A stretch of 47,953 nucleotides of DNA, from positions 1 to 47,953 of IMG/VR virus record IMGVR_UViG_3300045931_000138. One strand, written 5' to 3'. This document shows, piece by piece, positions 34,456-43,296 of the stretch. The notes below the pieces were generated by a model, which did not search any database, had not been told where the DNA came from, and saw only the letters and a program-made list of their open reading frames with translations. The position numbers and the translations under genes are program-made. Positions within the stretch are counted from its first letter, which is position 1. Each line of letters opens with the position of its first letter. Origin of the DNA: a virus.

Positions 34456-36153
34456 ATGGCTGACAACATCACCGAACTCTCCATCGAGCAGATCGAAGCG
34501 CGGATCGCTGAGATTGTCGCAGAGTTCACGGCCCTCGGCCTGAGCGCCGAGTCTGACGAAGCCGCCATCGCACAGGGTGAAGCCCTTGCAGGCGAGGTAA
34601 CAGCCCTCCGTGCTGAACTCGCCAAGCGCGTCGAGGTGCAGGAGGCGCAGGAGAAGCGCCTGGCCTCCATTGCTGAGGCTTTCGCTCCCACCGCCGACGA
34701 TGAGCAGGAAGATACCGTCGATGAGCGTGAGAATCCCGAGCCGGAGGCTGAGCCGGTTGTAGAGGATGAGCCGGAGGAGGAGCCAGATGAGGCTCCCGCG
34801 CCCAAGAAGACTCCCACCGCTGAGGTGGAAGATGCGCAGCCGGTGGCTGCCGCAGCAACGAAGCCCAGCCCCGCGAAGCGTGCGGCGGCTCATGCACCGG
34901 AGGTGAAGATGCCCAAGTCATCCTCGGTTGCCGTCATCACAGCAGCCGCAGATGTTCCCAACTACGCGTCGGGGCATCAGTTCGATGACCTCGACGGTGC
35001 GGTGGATGCCGTAATCAGCCGACTCCGGTCGCTGCCCGCGCACCACATCCCCAACACCCGCCTCCGCTACGGCGCCCTCAAGATTCAGATGCAGGGTTTC
35101 GGCGACCTGGTGCAGCAGGCGGGCATGGAGGACATGAAACTCATCAACATGGCGGGCGATGAGCGCCGCCTGTCCGGTGGGTCGGTGGCTCTTACCGCTG
35201 ATGCTTGGTGCGCCCCGTCGGAGACCGCGTACGACTTCTGCTCGTACGAGACGGTGACCGGCCTCCTGTCGGTGCCTGAGGTGCAGGTGACCCGTGGCGG
35301 TATCCGCACCACAGCCGGACCCAGCATGGCGGATCTTGCCGACTGCGCGTTCCATGTGGACAACGACGGTGCGATCACTGACGGCAGCGGCGCTTCTGTC
35401 ACTGAGAAGCCGTGTTGCGATATCCCCTGCCCGCCGTTCACCGACATCCGGCTGGAGGTCGATGGCATCTGCGTGAAGGGCGACATTCTGCAGAATGTCG
35501 GCTACCCAGAGTTGACCCGCAGGTACATCGAACTGGCGCTCATCGGCCATGCCAAGCGCATGAACGCGGCCAACATCGGTGCCATCGTCGCTGCTGCTGG
35601 CACCCCTGTAGCGGTGCCTGACAACTCGACACTGCTGTTCAACCTGGACTACCTGGAGTGGTACGCGGAGGCCATCCGCTCCACGTACAGCCTGGCCGAG
35701 AACGCCAGCATCGAGACGATCCTCCCGTCGTGGATCAAGCCGCTGGTCCGTGCTGAGATTGGTCGGCGCAACGGCTTCGACAACATCAACGTGCCGGATG
35801 CGCTCGTGAACTCTTGGTTCACCAGCCGTCACCTGGCCCCCCAGTTCGTGCGGGATTGGCAGGCCACCCCGGCCCTTCCGGCTGCGGTGAACATCCCGGC
35901 TACGGTGAACGCGCTCATGTACCCGGCTGGTTCGTGGGTTCGTGGCACCCAGGGCGTCATCAGCCTGGACACCGTGTACGACAGTGTGGGCCTTGCGGTG
36001 AACAAGTACACGGCCCTGTTCACCGAGGAGGCATCCCTGATGCACCAGCGGTGCTTGGGGACGGCCAACCTGACGATCCCTGTGAGTGTGTCCGGTCTGA
36101 CCGGCGCCCAGATCACTGCGGAACTCGGCACCGCAGTAGTCACCATCCCGTAA
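34456..36153 (+). CDS. Major capsid protein with N-terminal scaffold-like domain
   Basis: 565 residues. The first about 170 are a coiled coil (IEARIAEIVAEFTALGL..., EVTALRAELAKRVEVQEAQE) and a Pro/Glu-rich linker typical of a fused scaffold (delta) domain, ending near KMPKSSSVAVI where the protease probably cuts. The rest (about 175-565) is the HK97-like shell, with RYIELALIGHAKRMNAANIG and a C-terminal domain of IPATVNALMYPAGSWVRGTQ followed by ISLDTVYDSVGLAVNKYTAL. Start 34456 follows GAGGAGGCCAAA. An unusual Cys cluster (CCDIPCPP) is present mid-domain. Stop is followed by a long hairpin. Confidence 0.88.
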   Translation: MADNITELSIEQIEARIAEIVAEFTALGLSAESDEAAIAQGEALAGEVTALRAELAKRVEVQEAQEKRLASIAEAFAPTADDEQEDTVDERENPEPEAEPVVEDEPEEEPDEAPAPKKTPTAEVEDAQPVAAAATKPSPAKRAAAHAPEVKMPKSSSVAVITAAADVPNYASGHQFDDLDGAVDAVISRLRSLPAHHIPNTRLRYGALKIQMQGFGDLVQQAGMEDMKLINMAGDERRLSGGSVALTADAWCAPSETAYDFCSYETVTGLLSVPEVQVTRGGIRTTAGPSMADLADCAFHVDNDGAITDGSGASVTEKPCCDIPCPPFTDIRLEVDGICVKGDILQNVGYPELTRRYIELALIGHAKRMNAANIGAIVAAAGTPVAVPDNSTLLFNLDYLEWYAEAIRSTYSLAENASIETILPSWIKPLVRAEIGRRNGFDNINVPDALVNSWFTSRHLAPQFVRDWQATPALPAAVNIPATVNALMYPAGSWVRGTQGVISLDTVYDSVGLAVNKYTALFTEEASLMHQRCLGTANLTIPVSVSGLTGAQITAELGTAVVTIP

Positions 36154-36159
36154 CCGATA

Positions 36160-36197
36160 CCCCCTGGCAGCGGGGTCATCCGCCCGCTGCTGGGGGG
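36160..36197 (+). terminator. 15-bp hairpin between capsid and next gene
   Basis: CCCCCTGGCAGCGGG (36160-36174) pairs with 36183-36197 along its whole length (two G-U wobbles), loop of 8. No U-run, so it may be a partial terminator that lowers expression of the following gene relative to capsid. Confidence 0.65.
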
Positions 36198-36219
36198 CTA
36201 CCAGGGAAGGAGGTGAAGG

Positions 36220-36984
36220 ATGTCGAACCCGACAGGTGCACGCGGGTACTGGGAGCCAGGTTCCCCCCCGGCTCCCAAGCGCGGTCTGTTCTCAGTCGCC
36301 AACATTGTCGATGTCAGCGACCTGCATCTCCTCATGGGTGCGGAGTATTCGACCAACCGCTGTACGCAGGGTCAGGCGTGGATAGACCTGTGCGCAGCCC
36401 CGAACACTGGCACCAAAGAGTTCCAGACACTGGACATGGTGTACGGCGACCCGTTCACGGTGTACGACGCGCTTGAGTGCCCCCTTGTTGGGGCCACCCA
36501 AGAGGATTACGCCGCCAAGTTGAGGGACACGTTCAATGTGAAGGCGGAGGCTGTCGCGGAGGCGCAGTTGCAGGCCCTCATCCAGGACAGCGGGTGGAGC
36601 GTCATCACTTCCGCGTCTCTGACCGACATGATCGCTGATCTTGAGGAGCAACTTGCCGAGGGGTACGCGGGCCAGGGTTTGCTGCATATGGACCGGCACT
36701 CCGCCCTTACTGCGGCGTCCAGGAACGCTTTGCGCGACCCTGAGGATGTGAACCTCCCGGCCCGCACGATCAGTGGCACACCAGTTGTTCTGGGGCGCGG
36801 GTACGAGCAGAACCCGGACAACTATTGGGCTGCTGCCACGGGGCAGGTGAACATCCTGCGCGGGCCGCTGCTCCTGAACACTGCGCCGCCGATGGCTGAC
36901 AGCCCGCCGCGTGTGCTGGCTGAGCAGACGATGGTGCTGTTGGTGGAGTGTGTTACCAGATATGCGGAATCGGTGATCGCATGA
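36220..36984 (+). CDS. Structural protein, possible minor capsid or capsid-like, 254 aa
   Basis: Start after AAGGAGGTGAAGG. Contains CTQGQAWIDLCAAPN, VYDALECPLVGATQEDYAAK, then RDTFNVKAEAVAEAQLQALI and a C-terminal sheet PLLLNTAPPMADSPPRVLAE followed by TMVLLVECVTRYAESVIA. The last part resembles the P-domain end of HK97-fold proteins, so a second, smaller capsid-type subunit or a head vertex protein is likely. I cannot name a family. Confidence 0.6.
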   Translation: MSNPTGARGYWEPGSPPAPKRGLFSVANIVDVSDLHLLMGAEYSTNRCTQGQAWIDLCAAPNTGTKEFQTLDMVYGDPFTVYDALECPLVGATQEDYAAKLRDTFNVKAEAVAEAQLQALIQDSGWSVITSASLTDMIADLEEQLAEGYAGQGLLHMDRHSALTAASRNALRDPEDVNLPARTISGTPVVLGRGYEQNPDNYWAAATGQVNILRGPLLLNTAPPMADSPPRVLAEQTMVLLVECVTRYAESVIA

Positions 36985-37009
36985 GTACAGAGGACCGAGG
37001 AGGTCACTG

Positions 37010-37708
37010 ATGGCGACCAAGAACGACTACTCACTCGTCCGTGGTCGGCGTATGCGCGTCACCCGGCTCGATGGCTGCGGGGCACCCGTTGTCGGCACGG
37101 AGTCGAGTGCCGTAACTGAGGGTTTCATCTCGGTGGCCTTCACGGCTCAAACGACAGAGGCCGAAGCGATCACTGTGGTGAACGCGGGCGGCAAGACGTG
37201 CATCGACGACAAGGGCACCCCGGCGTTCAACGGGTACGGGCTGGAAATCACGTTCTGCGGTGTTCAGCCTTGCATCTTGGAGATGCTGACGGGTCAGCCG
37301 GTTGTGACGGATGCTGATGATGAGGTTGTTGGTTTCAAGATGAACACCAGTGTCGATCAGTCGGCGCAGGCGTTCGCCCTTGAGTTGTGGTCCGGTGTTC
37401 CTGGTGTCGCTTGCACGGCTGGTGCTGGCGGTTCGTACGGCTACATCCTGGTGCCGTTCGTGTCGTCCGGTGTGGTGGGCGACTTCACCATTGAGAACGC
37501 TGCGGTGAACTTCGTGGTGACGGGTGCGAGCACCAAGGACGGTAACGGCTGGGGTGTCGGACCTGCGTCGTACCTGCCTGTTGCTGGTGCTGGTGGGACC
37601 ACGCCCTCTACGCTTCCCGAGCCTTTGGACCCGGACGATCACCTGTACGTGGTGTGGACCTCTGTCGCCCCGCCTGATGCCACCGATGGGTGTGTCGCGC
37701 TGGCGTAG
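37010..37708 (+). CDS. Major tail protein (probable)
   Basis: 232 residues, all beta: RMRVTRLDGCGAPVVG, EAITVVNAGGKTCIDDKGTP, YGLEITFCGVQPCILEMLTG, YGYILVPFVSSGVVGDFTI, then VNFVVTGASTKDGNGWGVG. The two-sheet pattern with a GNGWG turn and acidic, Pro-rich end is that of siphovirus tail-tube proteins in actinophages that place this gene before the connector genes. It would stack as hexamer rings around the tape measure. Confidence 0.7.
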   Translation: MATKNDYSLVRGRRMRVTRLDGCGAPVVGTESSAVTEGFISVAFTAQTTEAEAITVVNAGGKTCIDDKGTPAFNGYGLEITFCGVQPCILEMLTGQPVVTDADDEVVGFKMNTSVDQSAQAFALELWSGVPGVACTAGAGGSYGYILVPFVSSGVVGDFTIENAAVNFVVTGASTKDGNGWGVGPASYLPVAGAGGTTPSTLPEPLDPDDHLYVVWTSVAPPDATDGCVALA

Positions 37709-37739
37709 CCTGGGGTATCCGCGATGAGGAGGAACCACC

Positions 37740-38522
37740 GTGGCGACTTGCGTCCCCTGGCTGGCAGATACTTCATGCTCCCCGGACTGGGACACGCTCG
37801 ACCCGGCTCTGCAGGAGCGTGCAACCGATCTGGCGTGGTCTACCCTGAAATCTCTCACGGCTGGCAGGGTGGGGGGTTGCCCGGTCACATACCGACCATG
37901 CGTTCCTGCACCCTGCAACGTGTGTACTGAGGCCCTGTTCGCTGCGCCCTATGCCAGGTACACGAGTGCCGTTGGGATGGCTCCTACGGCCCTTTACGGG
38001 CTTTCTGGGGGCATGTATTGCGGGGCCACGGGCTGTTCGTGCGATGCGTTGTCGGAAGTGCTGCTCCCAGGGGCGGTCGCTGCCATAGATGAGGTGTGGC
38101 TGGACGGCATCCTGATGGCGCCCGACACCTACCGGCTGGATGACACCAACCGCCTGCTGAGGGTGGACGGCGACGTGTGGCCCGCCTGCCAGAACATGCG
38201 GCAGCCCTACGACGCCGAGGGTGCGTTCTCCATCATCTACATCCCCGGTGTCGTGCCCGGTACGGGAGGGCTATGGGCTGCGGGGGTGCTCGCCTCGGAG
38301 TACAGCAAGGCGTGCACAGGGGGGAAGTGCCGCCTCCCCGCTGCTGTCACCACAGTTGTCCGGCAGGGCGTGTCCATGCAGTTCGACAACGGCATGTTCC
38401 CCGATGGGATGACCGGTATCCGTGAGGTGGATGCGTTCATCCTCGCGGTGAACCCGCATGCATTGAAGGTGCCGCCCCGCGTGTTCTCACCAGACATCAA
38501 ACCTGGCAGGTACACGACGTGA
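37740..38522 (+). CDS. Head-tail connector, Cys-rich, 260 aa
   Basis: GTG start at 37740 with GAGGAGGAACC upstream. N-terminal helices (DPALQERATDLAWSTLKSLT) as in head-completion adaptors, then EVWLDGILMAPDTYRLDDTN and IIYIPGVVPGTGGLWAAGVL. About fourteen cysteines (for example PCVPAPCNVC, CGATGCSCD) are unusual for a cytoplasmically assembled protein. TAGCCTGGGG just upstream at 37706 may be a promoter -10. Assigned by position between the tail tube and other connectors. Confidence 0.68.
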   Translation: MATCVPWLADTSCSPDWDTLDPALQERATDLAWSTLKSLTAGRVGGCPVTYRPCVPAPCNVCTEALFAAPYARYTSAVGMAPTALYGLSGGMYCGATGCSCDALSEVLLPGAVAAIDEVWLDGILMAPDTYRLDDTNRLLRVDGDVWPACQNMRQPYDAEGAFSIIYIPGVVPGTGGLWAAGVLASEYSKACTGGKCRLPAAVTTVVRQGVSMQFDNGMFPDGMTGIREVDAFILAVNPHALKVPPRVFSPDIKPGRYTT

Positions 38523-38998
38523 GCACATCTGCCGCCCTGATGCAGGAGTTGGCGGAATGCGTCTGCTCAACAGCGGCTCTCAAAGGATCAGGCCCGTTAT
38601 GCGAGTGCCTGGTCCTACCTGGCGGCACCCCCCCAGGCGACTACTGCGGGGGGGAATGCGGAAGGGACTGCGGCAGCGGGTTTGTGATCCCCGTGAACGT
38701 GTCCCCCTACACCTCCTTCGGCCTGCCAGGTGCGTTGCAGCAATCGTGTGCGACCCCGTTGCAGATGACTGCACTGGTCGGCATCATGCGGTGCCTGCAC
38801 ATCCCGGAGGATGGGACGCCGCTGACCGGGGCGGAGCAGGCCGAGGTCGCCTACATGCTCGACCTGGATATGCATGCCATCCGTGAGGCGGTGCTGTGCT
38901 GCTTCACGGGGGATGCCCTGCTGATGGAGTACCAGCCGATCGCCGCTGATGGCGGTTGCATCGGCGGCGCCTGGACCGTTGTGTTGGACCTGGGCTGA
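38519..38998 (+). CDS. Head-tail connector-type protein, Cys-rich, 159 aa
   Basis: GTG 38519 overlaps the upstream stop. Multiple Cys (ECVCSTAALKGSGPLCECLV, CGGECGRDCGSG) in the N-terminal half; then SPYTSFGLPGALQQSCATPL and a mostly beta C-terminus ending AWTVVLDLG. Size and place fit a stopper or tail-completion protein. Family not certain. Confidence 0.6.
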   Translation: MSTSAALMQELAECVCSTAALKGSGPLCECLVLPGGTPPGDYCGGECGRDCGSGFVIPVNVSPYTSFGLPGALQQSCATPLQMTALVGIMRCLHIPEDGTPLTGAEQAEVAYMLDLDMHAIREAVLCCFTGDALLMEYQPIAADGGCIGGAWTVVLDLG

Positions 38999-39471
38999 TG
39001 GCCACGACACGGGTGTTCATCAGCGACGCACTGATCCTGTCCACCACCCGCCGCCCGAACGGCAGCGCGGGGACGTGGAAGTTCGTGGAGAAACTGATCC
39101 TCAAAACGATGGAGAAGGCTGTCGCTGGCTCACCCATCGGCAACCCGATGGACCGCATGCACGATGGGCGCCCCGTCGGCTGCTACGCGGGCGGGTTCAG
39201 GACCGATCATATGGGCACCAACCAGTTCGCCCTGCGCGGCGCGGTATACAACGACTGCCCCCACGCCATTTATGTGGAGCGTGGCCGCAGGGCCACCAAC
39301 GAACCCTCCTACTTCACCTCCGATGCCCGTGCAGGTAAGAGCGTCTACTCCAAGAAGGGGACTAGGGCGCACCGGGGGTTCCACGTCCTTGAAGATGCTT
39401 TCGAGCGTGTCATCCTGACCACACCCGGCCTGTATTCGACCGGCGTTTCCGCTGAACGTGTCGGGTTCTGA
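38998..39471 (+). CDS. Tail-completion/connector protein, 157 aa
   Basis: ATG 38998 overlaps the previous stop. Basic protein with TRVFISDALILSTTRRPNGS, a helix, GCYAGGFRTDHMGTNQFALR, the HAIYVERGRRATNEPSYFTS loop, and a C-terminal RAHRGFHVLEDAFERVILTT helix; overall the HK97 gp10-like plan (helix, sheet with extended loop). Probably joins tail tube to connector. Confidence 0.6.
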   Translation: MATTRVFISDALILSTTRRPNGSAGTWKFVEKLILKTMEKAVAGSPIGNPMDRMHDGRPVGCYAGGFRTDHMGTNQFALRGAVYNDCPHAIYVERGRRATNEPSYFTSDARAGKSVYSKKGTRAHRGFHVLEDAFERVILTTPGLYSTGVSAERVGF

Positions 39472-39519
39472 TGATGTGCCACGGTAGCCCTCTAGTCTGT
39501 GTGCAGGGAGAGGACACAG

Positions 39520-39936
39520 ATGACGAAACGGCACTTCAGCACAAAGAACACCACGAGCACAGGCGTATTCGAAGATGCGCAGCCCATCGAGTTCACCATC
39601 GACAAGGACACGTACACCGCGTACCCGCCCAAGGCGGCACAGTTCGCGTACTTCATCGCCACCCAGGCGAAGAACCGGGACACCAGCGACAACATGGCCG
39701 GGGTTATCGACTTCTTCGACGGGTTGTTCGAGGAGGCGGACCGGGAGCGCTTGCGCAGCCGGATGTTGGACCGCAACGACCCGATGGAGTTCAGCCTCAT
39801 CGAGGATTTGGTGGACATGCTGATGGAGGAGTGGATGGAACGCCCTACGTCAGCGGCGTCCGAATCTTCGGCATCGCCGCGCACTACAGCGACGAACTCT
39901 ACGGCGAAGCGGCGTTCAAGGGCGTCAACCTCCTGA
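39520..39936 (+). CDS. Tail assembly chaperone (G-type), 138 aa
   Basis: Start MTKRHFSTKNTTST at 39520 (GGGAGAGGACACAG upstream). Contains PIEFTIDKDTYTAYPPKAAQ and IDFFDGLFEEADRERLRSRM, usual for siphovirus tail chaperones that hold the tape measure. Its 3' part overlaps, in the -1 frame, a longer open frame that ends at 40109; siphoviruses normally make the longer G-T product by a programmed -1 shift here. The last 30 residues (SAASESSASPRTTATNSTAK) are low complexity, as expected of a region whose real content is in the other frame. Confidence 0.78.
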   Translation: MTKRHFSTKNTTSTGVFEDAQPIEFTIDKDTYTAYPPKAAQFAYFIATQAKNRDTSDNMAGVIDFFDGLFEEADRERLRSRMLDRNDPMEFSLIEDLVDMLMEEWMERPTSAASESSASPRTTATNSTAKRRSRASTS

Positions 39937-40109
39937 ACCTGCCGCTCGCGCATTTCTGCCGCGCGGTTGTGTGGTGGTGCCTCAAACGCGTGGAGGACAG
40001 GGAACAGTTCATGTTCATGCTGGAACAGCCGGTTCCCGGAAGACCGGTCAGCGAACGTGTCGTTGAGGCGGAGTTGGATGAGTTCGCTGCGTTTATGACA
40101 GGCATTTAG
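39831..40109 (+). CDS. Downstream frame of tail chaperone (T part, via -1 frameshift)
   Basis: The -1 frame carries VSGVRIFGIAAHYSDELYGE, NLLNLPLAHFCRAVVWWCLK and EQPVPGRPVSERVVEAELDE, a well-formed protein end. The shift must occur before 39934. I see no classical X-XXY-YYZ heptamer; GAGGATTTGG (39802-39811) and the GATGGAGGAGTGGATGG run (39822-39838) are the candidate places. GTG 39831 could be an independent start but its GGAGGA is only a base away. Coordinates of the junction are approximate. Confidence 0.6.
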   Translation: MDGTPYVSGVRIFGIAAHYSDELYGEAAFKGVNLLNLPLAHFCRAVVWWCLKRVEDREQFMFMLEQPVPGRPVSERVVEAELDEFAAFMTGI

Positions 40110-40119
40110 GGAGGTTGCT

Positions 40120-42618
40120 GTGGCTGATTCGGTAGGGCGTATCTACGTCGATGTCATAGCCGACACCTCCCGCATGAAGGAGCAGATACAGAAGGCTGGT
40201 GTGCGCGCCGGTCGGGGCGGCGCGAAGGCGTTCACCAAGTCGTTCCAGGAGCAGACGGACAAAGACCTCAAGAAGATGAACTTCGACCGCCTGGCGAAGA
40301 AGTTCACGGATGACATGACCCGTGACATCGCCAGGAAGATCAAGGAGAACGTCGAGCGGGGCATCCATACCGTTGACGCGTCCGAGTTCTATGAGAAGTG
40401 GGCTGTGGAGATGGCGAGGATCGCCAAACTCACGGGCCACACCCAGGCCGACATGGCGAAGGCGTGGAAAGAGTTCTACATCCCGGCGATGCGGAGTGCG
40501 TACGACGCGCTGGAGAAGGAGGAGAAGGGCCACGCGGCGATGCGGGAGAAGCACGCCCAGGAACTCCTTGACATAGAGAAAGCCACCGCCAAGAAACTTG
40601 CCGACTACGAGCGCAGCCTCAGGGACAAGGCGACTCAGGATGAGATACGGAACCTGGACAGGTTGATCCGTATCACCGAGCAGAACATCGAGCGGGAGCG
40701 GAAAGCCCGCAAGAAGTTGAACGCGGAGGTGGAGGACGACAACCGGAGCACGCTTGGCCGCTGGTTCGGCGGCTTCGAGGATGTTGTCAACAGGGGGTCC
40801 ATGTCCCTGCGCCGGATGGGCACCGGGGGTTTCTTCGATTCCCTCACCAATGTGGCGGGTTCTCTGCTCGGCATCCTCGGGAAGATCTCCAAGATAGGAA
40901 AGATTTTCGTCAAGCCGATCGAATGGTTGGGCCAAGGTTTGGAGGGCCTCGGGACCATTGTCGGAAAGTTGGGCGGGAAGTTCGCCAAGGTGGGCGGGGC
41001 CATCTCCAGGATGGGTGGGGCGCTCCTCAAGTTGGCCAAGAACCCCTATGTACTGGCTGCTGCTGCGGTTGCCGCATTGACGAGTGGCCTTGCCCTCATC
41101 GGCAAGGCGCTGTCGTTCGTGTTGATCCTCATAAAGACTGCTGGGACGCTGATCCTCCAGTTGGGCACCTGGCTTGCTTACGCTGGCGCGAGCGCAGCGG
41201 TCCTCGCCCCCATGCTCATCTCGGTCGGTATCGGTGCTGGTGTCGCATTCCTCGGCATGAAGGACGCGGCCAGTGCGGCGAAGAACTACTTCCAGATCCT
41301 CCAGGAGGACGATCCGGAAAAGCGCGCCGAGGCGATGAAGGCGTACAACGAGGAACTGAAGAAACTGGGTCCGAACACTCGCGCCGCAGTGAAGGCGCTG
41401 GAACCGTTGATGGACACGTTCAAGGGCATCAAGACGGAGATGTCTGAACGGATCTTCAAGGATGTTGCCGATGACCTCAAGGGCCTGGCCCCCCTCATGG
41501 ACATCATCAAGAACGGCATGGGCGGGGTTGCGGACTCCATCGGCATCGTGGTCGGGAAGTTCATCGAACTGTTCCAGTCGTCACAGTTCCTCAAGGATGT
41601 GACGATCCTGTTCGATGCGGCACGCAACATCGTCCGTGATTTGGGATCGGCGGCTGCTGACACGTTCGGCGGGCTGACCACCGTGTTCGCCATCATCGCC
41701 CCCCTCGCGGAAAGGTTGGCGGAGGGGTTGATGTTCGCCGCCCAGAACTTCAAGGACTTCACGGAGACGGAGGAGGGGCAGAACAAGATCAAGTCGTTCT
41801 TCGAGAACGCCTACCAGAACGCCTCCCTTCTGTGGGGTGCGATCAAGGATGTGTTCGCCGGGATCGCGTCGCTGATCTTCGCGGTCAATGAGGACACCGG
41901 GCAGCAGTCGTTCATCGAACGGATCGCTGAGGCGGCGGAGAACTTCCGGAAGTGGGCCGCTGACCCGAAGACGAAGGAGGATGTGGCGGGGTGGATAGAT
42001 AAAGCAAAGACCGCGTTCGGCCTCCTCAAGGATGTGGTGGTCAAGGTCATTGAGAAGTGGAACGAGTTGGACACCCCGAAGAACCGGGAGACATTCACGA
42101 AGGTGGTGGATACTGTCGGCGACCTCATCGGCCTTTTCTTCGACATCATCCGCATTGCCGGGTTTGTCGCCAGCGTGCTGTATGCCCCGTTCAAGCCGGT
42201 TGTCCAGGTGTTCAAAGACATAGTGGGTTGGGTTTCCGATCTTGTGGGCTGGTTGGGGAAACTCAAGGTGCCGGATTTGAAGTGGCCGAAGATGCCCGAT
42301 TGGCTGCCCGGCGACCAGGGTGGTGGCAAGAACAAGAAGGCTGCTGGTGGGCTCGTCTTCGCCCCGACGCGTGCCATCATCGGGGAAGCCGGGCCGGAGG
42401 CTATCATCCCCCTTACCCGCCCACTCTCACAGGTAGACCCGAGTGTGCGTGCGATGGCTGCGCTGCTGCGCGGGCAGCAGAAGCCGAAGGTCGGTATGGC
42501 TGCAACAGCCACCATCGGGCCGTCGATGACCAACAACTTCAACATCACCAGCCAGGCGGAAGACCCCCGTGCTGTGGCCGCTCAAGTAGTCAACCGCCTC
42601 GCGGCGTCTGCGCGATAG
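40120..42618 (+). CDS. Tape measure protein
   Basis: 832 residues, the longest gene in the window. GTG 40120 with GGGAGGTTGCT. N-terminal VGRIYVDVIADTSRMKEQIQ, long helical rod (EKEEKGHAAMREKHAQELLD, LDRLIRITEQNIERERKARK), a hydrophobic middle (LAAAAVAALTSGLALIGKAL to ISVGIGAGVAFLGM, about 308-380) that inserts in the membrane on injection, and a Gly-rich end with EAGPEAIIPLTRPLSQVDPS. By the usual about 0.15 nm per residue this gives a tail of roughly 125 nm. Confidence 0.92.
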   Translation: MADSVGRIYVDVIADTSRMKEQIQKAGVRAGRGGAKAFTKSFQEQTDKDLKKMNFDRLAKKFTDDMTRDIARKIKENVERGIHTVDASEFYEKWAVEMARIAKLTGHTQADMAKAWKEFYIPAMRSAYDALEKEEKGHAAMREKHAQELLDIEKATAKKLADYERSLRDKATQDEIRNLDRLIRITEQNIERERKARKKLNAEVEDDNRSTLGRWFGGFEDVVNRGSMSLRRMGTGGFFDSLTNVAGSLLGILGKISKIGKIFVKPIEWLGQGLEGLGTIVGKLGGKFAKVGGAISRMGGALLKLAKNPYVLAAAAVAALTSGLALIGKALSFVLILIKTAGTLILQLGTWLAYAGASAAVLAPMLISVGIGAGVAFLGMKDAASAAKNYFQILQEDDPEKRAEAMKAYNEELKKLGPNTRAAVKALEPLMDTFKGIKTEMSERIFKDVADDLKGLAPLMDIIKNGMGGVADSIGIVVGKFIELFQSSQFLKDVTILFDAARNIVRDLGSAAADTFGGLTTVFAIIAPLAERLAEGLMFAAQNFKDFTETEEGQNKIKSFFENAYQNASLLWGAIKDVFAGIASLIFAVNEDTGQQSFIERIAEAAENFRKWAADPKTKEDVAGWIDKAKTAFGLLKDVVVKVIEKWNELDTPKNRETFTKVVDTVGDLIGLFFDIIRIAGFVASVLYAPFKPVVQVFKDIVGWVSDLVGWLGKLKVPDLKWPKMPDWLPGDQGGGKNKKAAGGLVFAPTRAIIGEAGPEAIIPLTRPLSQVDPSVRAMAALLRGQQKPKVGMAATATIGPSMTNNFNITSQAEDPRAVAAQVVNRLAASAR

Positions 42619-42627
42619 GCTGCACGC

Positions 42628-43296
42628 ATGTACGAGGGATGGGTGGCTATAGGCGGGCGAGAGATAGTGAACAATGAGCGTGTCGCCACCTACGCGAGGG
42701 TTTCCGGGTACAAGTGGCTGAATGCCTGTGAATCCTGTTCCACCATTTCAATGGTTGAGAACGGTCTGCCCTGCTACGTATCGGTGAAGGATGACCCGGC
42801 CCCCTGGTTCGACCCCGACCGCCTTGAGACGTTCCTTTTCCTCGGTGCGCTGTCCCTGTCGGTAGACGGTGTGGATCAGAGTACCCGCAGGGCAACGGTG
42901 GAATCGGGCATCAACTCCTCCTGGGTAACGCGGACGTACCGCGCTTCCCGCGAGATAGTGATGCGCATGGCGCTGATCGCTGTCGATGACAGGGGCCTGG
43001 AGTTCGGCTACGAATGGCTGGACACGATCCCCGATGGGGAGTGTTTCGGTACCACGATGGACTACTACGCAGCCTGCACCTGCTCCTGCGACCCATCCGC
43101 GGAGTGTCTGGGCAAGTGTGTGGGGGCCTGGAAGCGGACCTTGCACCGGGTTCGCTTGATCCAGGGGTTCGAAGTCCTGAACAAGTACCGGATGCCGACC
43201 GGTGGGGTGGTGGCAGAGGTTGAGATGACGGTCGGCGCAGCCGACGCGCTCGCTCGCCCATTCGTGTGGCCGTCGCCAACGATGGCTATGGCCTGA
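42628..43296 (+). CDS. Minor tail protein (distal tail-type), 222 aa
   Basis: First gene after the tape measure, where the distal tail protein lies. MYEGWVAIGGREIVNNERVA then YKWLNACESCSTIS, sheets LETFLFLGALSLSVDGV and TRTYRASREIVMRMALIAVD, a Cys knot CTCSCDPSAECLGKC and a beta end. TAGGCT at 42615 just before the start resembles a -10. Likely baseplate hub ring. Confidence 0.7.
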   Translation: MYEGWVAIGGREIVNNERVATYARVSGYKWLNACESCSTISMVENGLPCYVSVKDDPAPWFDPDRLETFLFLGALSLSVDGVDQSTRRATVESGINSSWVTRTYRASREIVMRMALIAVDDRGLEFGYEWLDTIPDGECFGTTMDYYAACTCSCDPSAECLGKCVGAWKRTLHRVRLIQGFEVLNKYRMPTGGVVAEVEMTVGAADALARPFVWPSPTMAMA

